Positions 43,957 to 54,308 of a DNA stretch of 64,000 nt are shown here, piece by piece. Both the position numbers and the translations under genes were made by a program. The stretch's first letter is position 1. Every line of letters begins with the position of its first letter. This stretch comes from Cymodocea nodosa (Eukaryota; Streptophyta; Magnoliopsida; Alismatales; Cymodoceaceae). Below the pieces are notes generated by a model that saw nothing but the letters and a program-made list of their open reading frames with translations, had not been told where the DNA came from and searched no databases. The DNA lies in assembly GCA_036874045.1 (NCBI GenBank), contig JAZBRI010000008.1, positions 7,827,001 to 7,891,000 of the forward strand, read 5' to 3'.

Positions 43957-46790
43957 TCAATGATAAATCCAATGTTTGGATTTAAAAGAGTTTTTATGAA
44001 GTTTACCTAACTCACATGCATCACACATAAAGTCCTTTGAGTATTTAATCTTTTGTAAACCTCTCACTAAATGTTTTCTAGATAGTTTATGTAATAGTTT
44101 CATATTTATATGCCCAATCCTTCTATACCATAGATATGCATCACTAGTTTCAGCTAGCAAACATGAATTTAAATCAACACTAGAAGGTAAAGATAAAATA
44201 CATATAGAACCTTTTCTTTTAGCAATAAACTTAATTTCATCTGTATTTTTATCAATAATTTAGCATACATTATCTTTAAACACCATATAATATCCATTTT
44301 TAGTTAGTTTTATAACACTCAGCAAATTAAATCCTAGGTTTTCTACATATAGTACATTCGAAATAACACAAGTCGATGTTATTTGAACATTACCCATACC
44401 TATGATTTTATCTTTGCTTTTGTTTCCAAATGTTACACTTCCATTCATGGTATTTGTAAAATTTTGTAGTAGACTTTTCTGTCGGTCATGTGACTTGATG
44501 CTCCACTGTCCAAGATCTATTTTGATGTTGTTTCCTCCTGTAAAACAAATTAAGAAAAACTTTTTCTTGGTACCCAATGTTGTTGAGGACCAAGTTCATT
44601 AAACGCATATTTCTTCTTTTTGTTTAAAAATAATTTAACATTATCATTTACATTCTTATTAGTTGTAAGTACTATAGACTTATTTTTAACATCATACTTA
44701 CTTATAGCATTATTGCTCTTATAATCATTCTTTTTGTTTTTAGGTGTAGTATAGTCAAGACCAAACCGATTTTTATCAAATGTTAATTTATTTTGGTCAT
44801 GCCCATACATTTCAGTGAGTTGATACCAAGATTTTGTATTAGTATTTGAATTTTTAGTACATACAAAATCTTTTTCTGCACATTAATTTTCAGATAAAGA
44901 ACATGTAGAATGAGTAATTGGTCTAACACTAGTGTTTTGAATTACATGCTCGGGTTTCTGAATTTCCAATTTACTACAATTATCTGAAATTTTAGAAACA
45001 TTAGTAATTGAATTTCTAGAACAAGAAACAAGATTTTTAGAAACATTTATAATCATGTTAGAAGTACATTTTGACAAATCACATTGATTTATATTATTAC
45101 TACATGATTCATCCCTTGGAGTACCTACTTCTACATATTTATTACATTGTTTCATGATAAAAGGAATTTTAGTCTTAGATTTACTTGAACTGCAACTAAC
45201 AAATCCTTTATTGGCTTGAGATTCAGGATATTCAGGATAATTAAATCCTAAGCCAAATTTATATGACACTACAGGGGTACTAGTTAGTTTGTCTAACTTA
45301 GTTTGACTTAAATTCCATTTCTCAATGGTAGAATTTAAATCTAGCTCTCTCAGTTTTAATTATCTATCTCTAATTCAAGTTCATTTATATTGTTTCTCAA
45401 CTTTTCATTTTCAGATTCTATCTTTAATCTTTCAGCATTTATATTCTGTATTTGTTCATGTAAGACATATTCATTAAATCTAAATTTATGCAAATCTCTA
45501 GCATGATTTTCATTATCACATTTAAACTTTTCTAAAGTAGTAGACAGGAAACAATTTTCTTCTTCCACAATGGATAAAGAGTTTCTAATATTCTTATTTT
45601 CTAGTTTACGCATGATAAGCACATAATAATTCATCAAAGTTAAAATCTGAATAACTTTCAAGATCAGATATTACCTTAGACTCATCTACCATGAAGCACA
45701 CATGAGCAACATCTTCTAACTCTTGTTTTCCTTCTGAATGTGAAGATTTTGATGATGATTCCTTAGATTCAGACTCTTCAAACGTGTCATCGCAAGTGAC
45801 CTTCAAAGCCTTTTTCTTGTAAAACTTTTTCTGAGTTTTCTAAGTCATCTTCTTCTGATTTGTCCTACTTTGCTTTTAATTTTTCCTTATAGGACAATTT
45901 GGAGAAAGATGTCCAGGTTTCTTGTAGTTGTAACATACATACTTTCTGGATGAAGAATTCTTGTCATTTAGTGATTTTGACATTGAGAGTTTATCATTCT
46001 TGTTCCTTTGCTGTTTCCTAGCTTTCCATACTTTTTTGAATTTCCTAGTCAGCAAAATCAAATCCTCGTCAGAATCAGTAGATATATCAGAATCTGAATT
46101 AATTTCAAAGGCTATTTCTTTCTTCATTTTTAGTTTGTTGTGACTCAGTGATTCATTTAATTGAACTTCATAAGCTGTTAAGTTTCCTATAAGTTCATTC
46201 ATGGTATAAACATTTAAATCTCATGATTCCTCAATTGATGTTACTTTCTGAGACCATTTAGAACTTAGGGATCTGAGAATTTTCCTCACCAAATCCTTCT
46301 GTTCAAAATTCTTTCCTAAGGATTTTAAAGAGTTTATGATATCAAGAAATTTAGAAAACATCTTAGAAATACTTTCGTCTTCATGCATCTTAAAGAGTTC
46401 ATACTTATGAATCAACATGTTTCTTTTAGTCTCTTTAACTTGAGAAGTACCTTCTTGTGAAACTTCTAATGCATGCCACACCTCATAAGCAGATTTATAT
46501 GCCGACACTTTACTGAACTATTCATAACTCAATGCACAAAATAAAATATTTAAACCCTTAGCATTTAGAGTTTCATTTTCTTTTTCAGTAATTGTCCAAG
46601 TATTATAAGGGGTAGATAACGGAGTATATGGTTTAGAAATCATGAACTACAACTTATGATCTATACTTTGAAGAAAAATAGTCATCTTATATTTCCAATA
46701 TTCAAAATGTATTCCATCAAATAAAGGAGGATGATTAAGATTTTGGCATTCATATAAAGAAAAATTACCATTTCCAGTACCATCTTACCT
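43957..46790 (-). pseudogene. gag, protease and GAG-pre-integrase of element B
   Basis: gag runs from about 46,790 to 44,570. Blocks are VWHALEVSQEGTSQVKETKR, DLVRKILRSLSSKWSQKVTS, the zinc knuckle CYNYKKPGHLSPNCP (second Cys changed to Tyr, so the finger is probably dead), acidic and coiled-coil stretches, and QHWVPRKSFS. The protease (44,577-44,260) reads WSIKSHDRQKSLLQNF; the D-S-G region is out of frame nearby (about 44,500). GAG-pre-integrase (44,160-43,957) reads LWYRRIGHINMKLLHKLSRK and CDACELGKLHKNSFKS with the H,H,C,C ligands, then passes into repeat C. Several frameshifts. Similarity to gag of A is very high. Confidence 0.88.
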
Positions 46791-46969
46791 TAGATTTTTC
46801 AACCTATTTGATTTTAAACAATTTAAAAACTTTAAAACAACTTGAGCCTTAAATCAAGAAAGTTAAACGTATGCTCAGATATTAATTTCTGTTTAAAAAC
46901 AAGGAAGTAGAATAAGCAATGATATTAAATAAGTTGGTATCGATTTTATATCAAAGATTATTAACAAAC

Positions 46970-46980
46970 CTCTGATACCA
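46970..46980 (-). other. Primer-binding site of element B
   Basis: CTCTGATACCA, the complement of TGGTATCAGAG, lies two bases from the 5' LTR. Confidence 0.9.
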
Positions 46981-46982
46981 CT

Positions 46983-48465
46983 TGTAGTATGGCTACACAA
47001 GAGGGGGGTGAATTGTGTTTTTCAATATTTTTGAATATAATTGAAACTTTAAAACTCAAAAATAAGTCAAGACATTGTTTTTATAAAATCATTTTTATTC
47101 AAGGTTTCAATTACAATATACAATTTAATTCTCCTCAGAAATTGTAGATGAAATTATATAACGATATCGTGTTTCATCTATACAATTTCATAACTACAAA
47201 TAGAGAAAACTAATTTGCGGAATTTAAAACATTTCTCCCTATTTGAGATCTTTCTTCTTCTTTCTTCTTCAGCAATTCTTCAGTGACGAATATCTTGTCT
47301 TTTTATGCTTCACCGAATTTGCTTTCTTCTGATACTTCAAATCTTCAGTGACGTAAATCTTACCTTTTTATGCTTCACTGAATTTTCTTCCACTTGAGAG
47401 CTTTTCCTCGAATAGGTGTTTTTGATCCTTGAAAAGATTTTTCTTTTTGTGTGTAGGGATAGTTTGATCCTTGAAAAGATTTTTTGTTTTGTGTGCAAGG
47501 ATGACTTGATCAACAAGAACTCTATGCCTTTTATACTATATCTTCATTTCATGCATATCCTCCACGTTTAATCACTACTAGTTTTCCACTTCTCCACATC
47601 TTTTCTTTTTCCTTCATCGAAACACACACATTCTGACCTACGTTTATATTTCAAATTTTCTTTAATCATCAGTCTTGGATCTCTGAAAAATTTCCTGCAA
47701 AATAAACTTTCTTGTCCAAAATTTTTCATCAGTGTAATAAGAAGTCGTTACTTTAATGTTAACTAAACGAGTAACACAAGTATATATATAACTTAACGTT
47801 TCTAACTTAACGAGTTCCTCATGTGCCATTTCACGTGACAAGTATTGTAGCTAACTCACCGAAACAACTTATCCTTTCTTTCAGAAGGTTAAATGCTAAC
47901 TCGCTGAAAACAGTTTAAGTTTCAGATAGTTACAGTTGTAAGTCTCCGAAAAACTCTTTTTACCATAAAACTAGTGAGACATGTGTCGTGACCTGAAATC
48001 ATGACTTAAGTTACCTTTTGGATAGTCACGACTATAAGTCTCCGAAAAACTTTAACTCACCGATTCAGTAATAAACAAATGTTTTTATAATAAGAATTTT
48101 ATCACTTGCAAAAATAACAACTTAAGTTTATAACACTAACCTAGCGCATTGCCTTAGTGTTCAATATAGCAATTCAACGCGTTTAGTTATGCTAACTTAA
48201 AGAGTTAAACATGTGCACCTCACGTGATACAATATAACATTCATAACTTATAATTTCACCACGTGTATAACACTAACTTAACGAGTTCGTCTCTTCTTTT
48301 ACTCACTAACTTATTATAATTTCAAATCCAATACAGACAAGTATTTATATCAGTAAACTTTTTCTGTATTAATTGATGATTTTAATTTCTTTTCACAAGC
48401 AATAGTAATTGAGCAAATATGATTATTTTCATTCAGCACACATCATCAAAACAAAATACTCAAGA
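46983..48465 (-). repeat. 5' LTR of element B (1,483 bp)
   Basis: It starts TGTAGTATGG (four bases GATC-like shorter than the 3' LTR) and ends CTCAAGA instead of CTCAACA, a change in the terminal dinucleotide. It carries the same repeat-C-like block as the 3' LTR at about 47,855-48,067, so that block was present when the element inserted. Confidence 0.92.
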
Positions 48466-49642
48466 AGATCTGAAATTATACTAAGTTAATAACTAGTCAT
48501 TTTGTTGCAGTAAATTCTCATTTAACTAAACGTTAAGTTAACGTGTGTTTTTATTAAAAGCATGATATGTTTTAAAGTTATATCTTCTATATCATGAACA
48601 ATGCATGTTTAGACAACTCGTTAAGTTATAGTGTTATTTGTATAGAGATCACGTGAGAACTCGTTAAGTTAGAGGCTTAAAGGTTAAAATAGGTCATGTG
48701 AGAACTCGTTAAGTTAGTGAGTAAAAGAAGAGACGAACTCGTTAAGTTAGTGTTGTACACGTGGTGAAAATATAAGTTACGAATGTTATATTGTATCACA
48801 TGAGGTGCGCATGTTTAACTCGTTAAGTTAACATAACTAAACGCGTTGAGTTGCTATATTGAACACTAAGGCAATGCATTAGGTTAGCGTTATAAAAACT
48901 TAAGTTGTTATTTTTCAGGGATCAAAAACACTTTTCAGGGAAAAGCTCTCAGATGGAAGAAAATTCAGTGAAGTCGAAAAGGTTAGATTTATGTCACTGA
49001 AGATCTAAAGTATCCGAAGAAAGCAAATTTGGTGAAACAAAGAAAGACTAGATATTCGTCACTGAAGAATTGCTGAAGAAGAAAGAGAAGAAGAAGAAAG
49101 ATCTCAAATAGGGAGAAATGTTTTAAATTCCGCAAATTAGTTTTCTCTATTTGTAGTTATGAAATTGTATAGATGAAACATGGTATCGATATATAATTGC
49201 ATCTACAATTTCTAAGGAGAATTGAATTGTATAGTGTAATTGAAACCTTGAATAAAAATGATTTTATGAAAATAGTGTCTCGACTTGTTTTTTAGTTTTG
49301 AAGTTTCAATTATAATCGAAAATGTTGAAAAACATAATTCACCCTCCTCTTGTGTAGCCATATGATCCTACATAACTTTACTATATGAGTTTTTAACATA
49401 ACTCTTCAACTAAATCGAAACGTTAACTATCTGAAAGTTTAGCTATCTGAAATTCTGACTATCCAAAAACTTTAACTATTTGAAAATCTAATTATCCGAA
49501 AGTTAACTATCCAAAATTTTAAATGAAACTTTCTAATAACTTGTCAACATTTAATTATGTGACTATTATACTTAGAAAATATTATTTAGACTTATTTAAA
49601 AATGTTAATAAAGCATTTATCATTAAAACAAAATTCCTAACA

Positions 49643-49657
49643 ATCTCCCCCTTTTTT
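49643..49657 (-). other. Polypurine tract of D1
   Basis: ATCTCCCCCTTTTTT abuts the LTR end CCTAACA. A second CTCCCCCTTTTTGGCATTA tract lies about 45 bp further in (near 49,692), and D2 has the same pair. Confidence 0.88.
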
Positions 49658-49979
49658 ATGATGTCAAAACCTAATTAGTCAAATAATCTATACTCCCCCT
49701 TTTTGGCATTATAAAAAAGTAAATAAAATGTAAGGAAGAAAAACTTGCTAAGTATATATCGTTCAAAAAGACATATATATATATTTTTAAACATGCATAA
49801 CTTTCGTGGATAAGAATAAACTGTTTAAATAAAACTGTTTGAAACAACAAAAAAATTGTTAAAAACAAGTATATGATCATTAAATGTAGTAAACAATTTA
49901 CATAATGCGATTGCTTTACATAAGTAATTTTTGGTAACAAATTACAATAAATAAATCATGCAATACATAATTTGTATAA

Positions 49980-52562
49980 TCAAATGCCTCTTTGTCTTCG
50001 AAAAATATTTATCAGAGTATCAGAAATTTGCTTTGCAATGTTTGTACTTACTCTGTTGATCTGATCAATTGTTGCTTGATCTAAATTAGTTTGTGAAACT
50101 TGTGACGGTTGCTGTAAAAATTCTGTATTTATATTTGTATGTAAATTTTTATGTGTATCTGTATGTATATTTCTATTTGTATCTGTATGTATACTTGTAT
50201 TTGTATCTATATGTTGTTGTTCTGAAAACTATGTCGATTGTTGCTGTTGTGACTGAGTTTGCCAATCCTATTGTTGTTGTTGCTGTCGAATTACAGGTGT
50301 ATTTGCTTCTTGGTATTTTTGTAGTTCCTTTGTAGAGAAAGATCTTGACTTTAATCTTTTCTATGGCTAAGGTGTAATATCTATTTGACTTGTTACAATT
50401 CTCAAAAGTGTATCACCATAAAATAATTTACTCTGCAAGTTTAAGATATAGGAAACAACAATATCATACCAGTTCACCTATATATGGTTAATTAATGCAT
50501 ATGTAGCATAAAGACTACATCTACCAACCTCTGCACCATGACCAGACCTTTGAAAGAGTGAAGCATGTAGTATTTTTGCAATAAAATGTGCTTGACCATT
50601 TAAATCATTTAGTAATATCATTAGATTGTTGGTAGTCGGATCTTTGGCTAAACTTTTAATGTCCCATTCCAACTGATAAACCTGTTTTCTTTCTGATAAT
50701 TTAACTCCTTTATTTTTCAAACCAAGTACTTGATAAAGTAATTCTAGAGTTAAATATATATTATAGTCTTGTATATTTGAAACAGGAATACCTTCTTCCA
50801 CTATTAAGTTTGAGTAAAAACAACTTACATGGAAGTAGAGTCAACAAGCCTTGAAATTCAAACATTTCTTGTATATGTGTCATCCCTTCAAACTTAACTG
50901 GTCGTGAATATAAAACTGTAAAAGTTTTATGTCTGAAATTTTTCATAACATGAGTTATTTTTGAACCATAACAATGTATTGTCGTCTAAATTCTATTTAG
51001 GATTAGGTATTTTCCTATCATGATGTTCTGATTTGGGACTTGTTTCAATATTATCAGCAGCATCTATATTTTCAGATCTTTCAGAATTGGTGGAATTTCT
51101 ATCAAAGTTAGTATAAATGTCTGAAATATCTGTTATTGTCGTATTAATAATCTACTAAATTTCTTCTATTTGATCTTCTTGAAACATGTTAGTATCAATA
51201 GTCTTTGTACTATTTTGTCTATTAGCAACATTTATTTCTATAATTGGTCTATACAACAACTGTCTCTACATGAAAGAATGTTCTATATCTATTTGTGTAA
51301 TAGAGTCATTCTGTAATTCTGAAATTTCTTTAATTGATACATTGGCAGTGGTATATTCTATTTGTAACTGTGTAGTTTGTTGATTATATACATTTATCAA
51401 CAAATATATTGTATACTATAATAGACATAACCACATGTATAAAATGTAGTATAAGCAACTATACCAAAAATCAAGTCTTTATCCAAGATACAGTAAGAGG
51501 AAGAATATCTATACATTCCTCTTCAAATGAAATATCTTCAAAATTCATAGACTTAGTGTCTATGTTATCAAAAATATCATCAAAATTGATATCATCTGTA
51601 TATATATTATCAAAATTTCCTACATGTTCTCTTTCTGTAGGAAAAGAATGTTGGCTTATCACATGATGTGAAAAACTATCCATTGTATTAAAAGAAACAT
51701 TATGCACTAGTGTGACACAATACCTTAGAGTGTATGCTTGTAATCCGATATTTGTCACATCTATTGGGATTCCTGAAACAAAATCCTGTCTAGCTTGTGC
51801 AATGGAAGATAGTTTTCCATTTTTCAATGATTCTTCTCTTTGTTGCAATATGCCTTGTACACCTGTAGTTGGTCCAAAATATTCTAATGTCTTCTTCTTT
51901 TTCCGACTATATGTCTGTAGTGTTTCTGGTTGTTCAGGAGGTTCTAAAGTTTTCTTAATTTCTCTTGTTAAAGGCACCTGTGATTTTGATGGTCCTTCAC
52001 CATGATGCCTAGGTTGTAATAATGGAATATAGAGTTTTAAGCTCTCAACCTCTACCATTTTTAGTTGATAAACTTTTTGTCCTTCACTTCGAAGGCCCAT
52101 TTTCTAAATGGCTGTTTTCTGTTCATCAATAAATTGTTGAATGTTGTCTAAAATAGCCGGGGGAAAATAATGTTGGGAATACAAAGATTCTAATTCCTTG
52201 TTGGCATTTTCTATCATTGGTCCCCATTTCTTTCCATAATAAGTAATAGAATATACTGATTTTTCAAGTACTTGTCCAGAACTTATAACAACCATAGGGT
52301 TAGGTTGTAAAGTTCATTTTCACATTTATAATATAGAAAGTTTGGTCTATTTTATTCTAAACTATGTCTCAGCATAGTTTCTAATAAATTTTCAACAGAA
52401 ATTTTTCTCATCTTGAACAGCTTTTCGAATTTCATGTAGTACTTCATTAGAAAAAGTATATCTTGAGTAAATGTCGTTGATCTCACTTTCTATCTTCTGA
52501 AGTTTCATCTCTCTTTTCTGCACTTTTGTCATTCTGCCACGTCCTCTTCCACGTCCTAACAT
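49980..52562 (-). pseudogene. aORF of D1
   Basis: It starts at ATG 52,560-52,562 (basic MLGRGRGRM-like) and ends at the stop 49,980-49,982. Main blocks: KSVYSITYYGKKWGPMIENA with LESLYSQHYFPPAILD; a Pro/Thr-rich stretch (LTREIKKTLEPPEQPETLQT); QREESLKNGKLSSIAQARQD; GLQAYTLRYCVTLVHNVSF; an acidic linker; MTHIQEMFEFQGLLTLLP; YLTLELLYQVLGLKNKG; HFIAKILHASLFQRSGHGAE; and a Gln-rich tail. Several frameshifts and stops. It is close to the D2 copy along its whole length. Confidence 0.8.
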
Positions 52563-52778
52563 TGTCGATTAATCTTCGCTGTTCACTATAGAACTTAGTG
52601 GAAGTAAAGATTGCAAAACTAGGGTTTTACCAAGGTAGAAACACGAAAGGTTGTTAGTAAAACATTTATAACTCTTTGAGTTTATAAATAGGTAAACAGA
52701 TTCAATCATTGAAATCATAAATATAAGATACGTTACTGATAAATAACTTGAATGCTTACAATAACTGTACAAGTTTTT
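52563..52778 (-). other. Truncated spacer of D1 up to the D2 LTR
   Basis: Collinear with 56,870-57,086 of D2, ending ACAAGTTTT where the D2 LTR starts. No gene. Confidence 0.75.
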
Positions 52779-53982
52779 GTAGGATTGTTGTATCACAAGA
52801 GGGGAGTGAATTGTGTCTTTAGTAATTAAAATTACCAGCAGTTAAAACAAGAGCACAAAATACTCGTAAATAAAATTCTATTCTTTATAAACTTTAAAGA
52901 TAGAATTTACAATATCTTTTCAGTTCAATTCCCTTCTTGACGATTTTGATACAGTAATGTCCGATATACAATTCAAATAGAAAATGAATTCCTTATTCAA
53001 AACTAATTTCAAATTATATAAAACCTAATCTTTATGCACGTAGCTCCTTTCATTCTTTTTGCTCAGCTTCTATATCTCTTCTTCTCCAATTGTCAAATTT
53101 CCAAACTTCTTGCATTTGCAACTCCTTTTCTGAAATTGCTTGGAATTTCAAACTTCTTCTGATGTTGGAGAATTTTTCTAGATATGAATATTCAAACTTA
53201 ACTTTTTAGTTTGGGATTCAGATTGAATATTCAGACTTGGTTTTTGAGATTGGGATCCTGATTGTAATGTAGCTCATACTCTCTATTAGTAGTCGAACTA
53301 TGACTTCACATTCAGCATGTTCATCCACTTAATTCATAATCCATAATCCACGTACTAATTTCAAATTCAAATCATCCATGATTTTCACTATCTTTTTGAA
53401 TTTCCACTTTCTCCATTATCATTTTTGAATTCTCACGATCTCTACTCGTAGATTCACTAAAACTTTATCTTCTTGGAGTTTTTGTAGAATATCTTCTAAG
53501 TTTTCATTTTAGTTGAACACTTATCCTTTAAGTCCTATAAAAGCTCGAACACTTATTTGTAACTCTTCGAGTTTTTGCACTTGCAAAATATGTGACTGAA
53601 CATAGAAAACTTATCTGTTCGTTAGTCATTTTATAAAACTCGAACAGTTATCTATCCATGCATATAAAAACTCTAACAATTATCTAACTCTTCGATTTTC
53701 ATTACCAAACGCACATGGCAAACACGTGACCACTTAAAATATTAAAAACACACATGTAGATAACTTAACTATACGAGTTTTTAACATAACTCTTCGACTA
53801 AATCGAAACGTTAACTATCCAAAAACTTTAACTATTCGAAAGTTAACTATCTGAAATTTTAAATGAAACTTTCCAATAACTTGTCAACATTTAATTACGT
53901 GACTATTATACTTAGAAAATATTATTTGGACTTATTTAAAAACTTTAATAAAGCATATATCATCAAAACAAAATTCCTAACA
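52779..53982 (-). repeat. 3' LTR of D2 (1,204 bp)
   Basis: It starts TGTAGGATTGTTGTATCAC and ends CCTAACA on the plus strand. Uninterrupted, it is the reference for reconstructing the split D1 LTR and shows that X, A and S are insertions. Confidence 0.92.
53546..53569. promoter_or_regulatory. 24-bp dyad in the D2 LTR
   Basis: CGAACACTTA, spacer TTTG, then TAACTCTTCG: one mismatch (ACTTA for AGTTA). Further single half-sites follow at CGAACAGTTA (about 53,641), TAACTCTTCG (about 53,684 and 53,790) and TAACTATTCG (about 53,830). Confidence 0.5.
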
Positions 53983-54308
53983 ATCTCCCCCTTTTTGATG
54001 ATGTCAAAACCTAATAAGTCAAATAATCTATCTTCTCCCCCTTTTTGGCATTATAAAAAGAAGTAAATAAAATACAAGGAAGAAAAATTTTCTAAGTACA
54101 TATCGTTCAAAAAGACAGTTTTAAACATACATAACTTTCGTGGATAAGAATAAACTGTTTAAATAAAACTGTTTTAAACATAAAATGTCAAAAACAAGTT
54201 CATGGTCATTAAATGTAGTAAACAGTTTACATAATGCGATTGCTTTACATAAGTAATTTTTGGTAACAAATTACAATAAATAAATCATACAATACATAAT
54301 TTGCATAA

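Larger units (their letters stand above)
42258..43965 (-). repeat. Dispersed repeat C, copy 2, replacing pol in element B
   Basis: It starts at about 43,965, right after the GAG-pre-integrase codons for HKNSFKS, and ends at about 42,258 in post-pol spacer. It is the inverted match of 20,393-21,783; a partial match lies at about 57,405-57,755. It contains tandem units of about 137 bp (next entries). A 92-codon open frame (43,254-43,532, phrase HCVWLEIDPTSGKYPHRPPM) has a parallel phrase in copy 1 (HCVWLGINPTSGKYLHKPPM, near 20,940). That hints at old coding sequence, but no family is recognised. No TSD was found at the junctions. Confidence 0.75.
36443..48465 (-). mobile_element. Element B: SIRE-like Ty1/copia, family 1, with repeat C in place of most of pol
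   Basis: Minus-strand order is 5' LTR (46,983-48,465), primer-binding site, gag, protease, GAG-pre-integrase, then repeat C (42,258-43,965), spacer, aORF, polypurine tract and 3' LTR (36,443-37,931). TSD AGATC is perfect (36,438-36,442 and 48,466-48,470) and lies within solo LTR S. Integrase, RT and RNase H are absent. Total length is 12,023 bp. LTR lengths (1,489 and 1,483 bp) and general likeness suggest a moderately recent insertion. Confidence 0.94.
36302..49372 (+). mobile_element. Solo LTR S (family 1), split by element B
   Basis: LTR sequence is 36,302-36,442 plus 48,471-49,372, starting TGTTGAGTATTTTG and ending ATGATCCTACA. The flanking TSD is TAACT (36,297-36,301 and 49,373-49,377), perfect. 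The right-hand part lacks about 540 bp present in element A's LTR: it jumps from GTTGTTATTTTT to CAGGGATCAAAA (near 48,916), which removes the TATA box and most G-boxes. There is no internal region, so it is a solo LTR. Confidence 0.9.
24809..49642 (-). repeat. 3' LTR of D1, split by three insertions
   Basis: The LTR pieces are 24,809-25,082, 33,797-34,048, 35,821-36,301 and 49,378-49,642 (the TSD copies are counted once). Joined in order they align with the D2 LTR (52,779-53,982). The plus-strand start TGTAGGATCGTTGTATCAC and the end CCTAACA are the family-2 ends. The insertions are element A, insert X and solo LTR S with its nested element B. Confidence 0.88.
24809..52778 (-). mobile_element. 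Element D1: SIRE-like copia, family 2, heavily interrupted
   Basis: Own sequence comprises the 3' LTR (24,809-49,642, in pieces), the polypurine tract (49,643-49,657), the aORF (49,980-52,562) and the start of the spacer to 52,778, where element D2's LTR begins. gag, pol and the 5' LTR are not in the window; they may lie beyond D2 if D2 is nested in D1. The order on the minus strand (aORF then polypurine tract then 3' LTR) is that of D2 and F. D1's aORF is close to D2's, so the two are recent relatives. Confidence 0.85.

Noticed and set aside
50093..50335. Tyr/Leu-rich plus-strand frame that looks like a membrane protein
   Set aside because: It is the antisense of the Gln/Asn/Thr-rich aORF tail of D1; the repeats come from CAA/AAT codons on the other strand.
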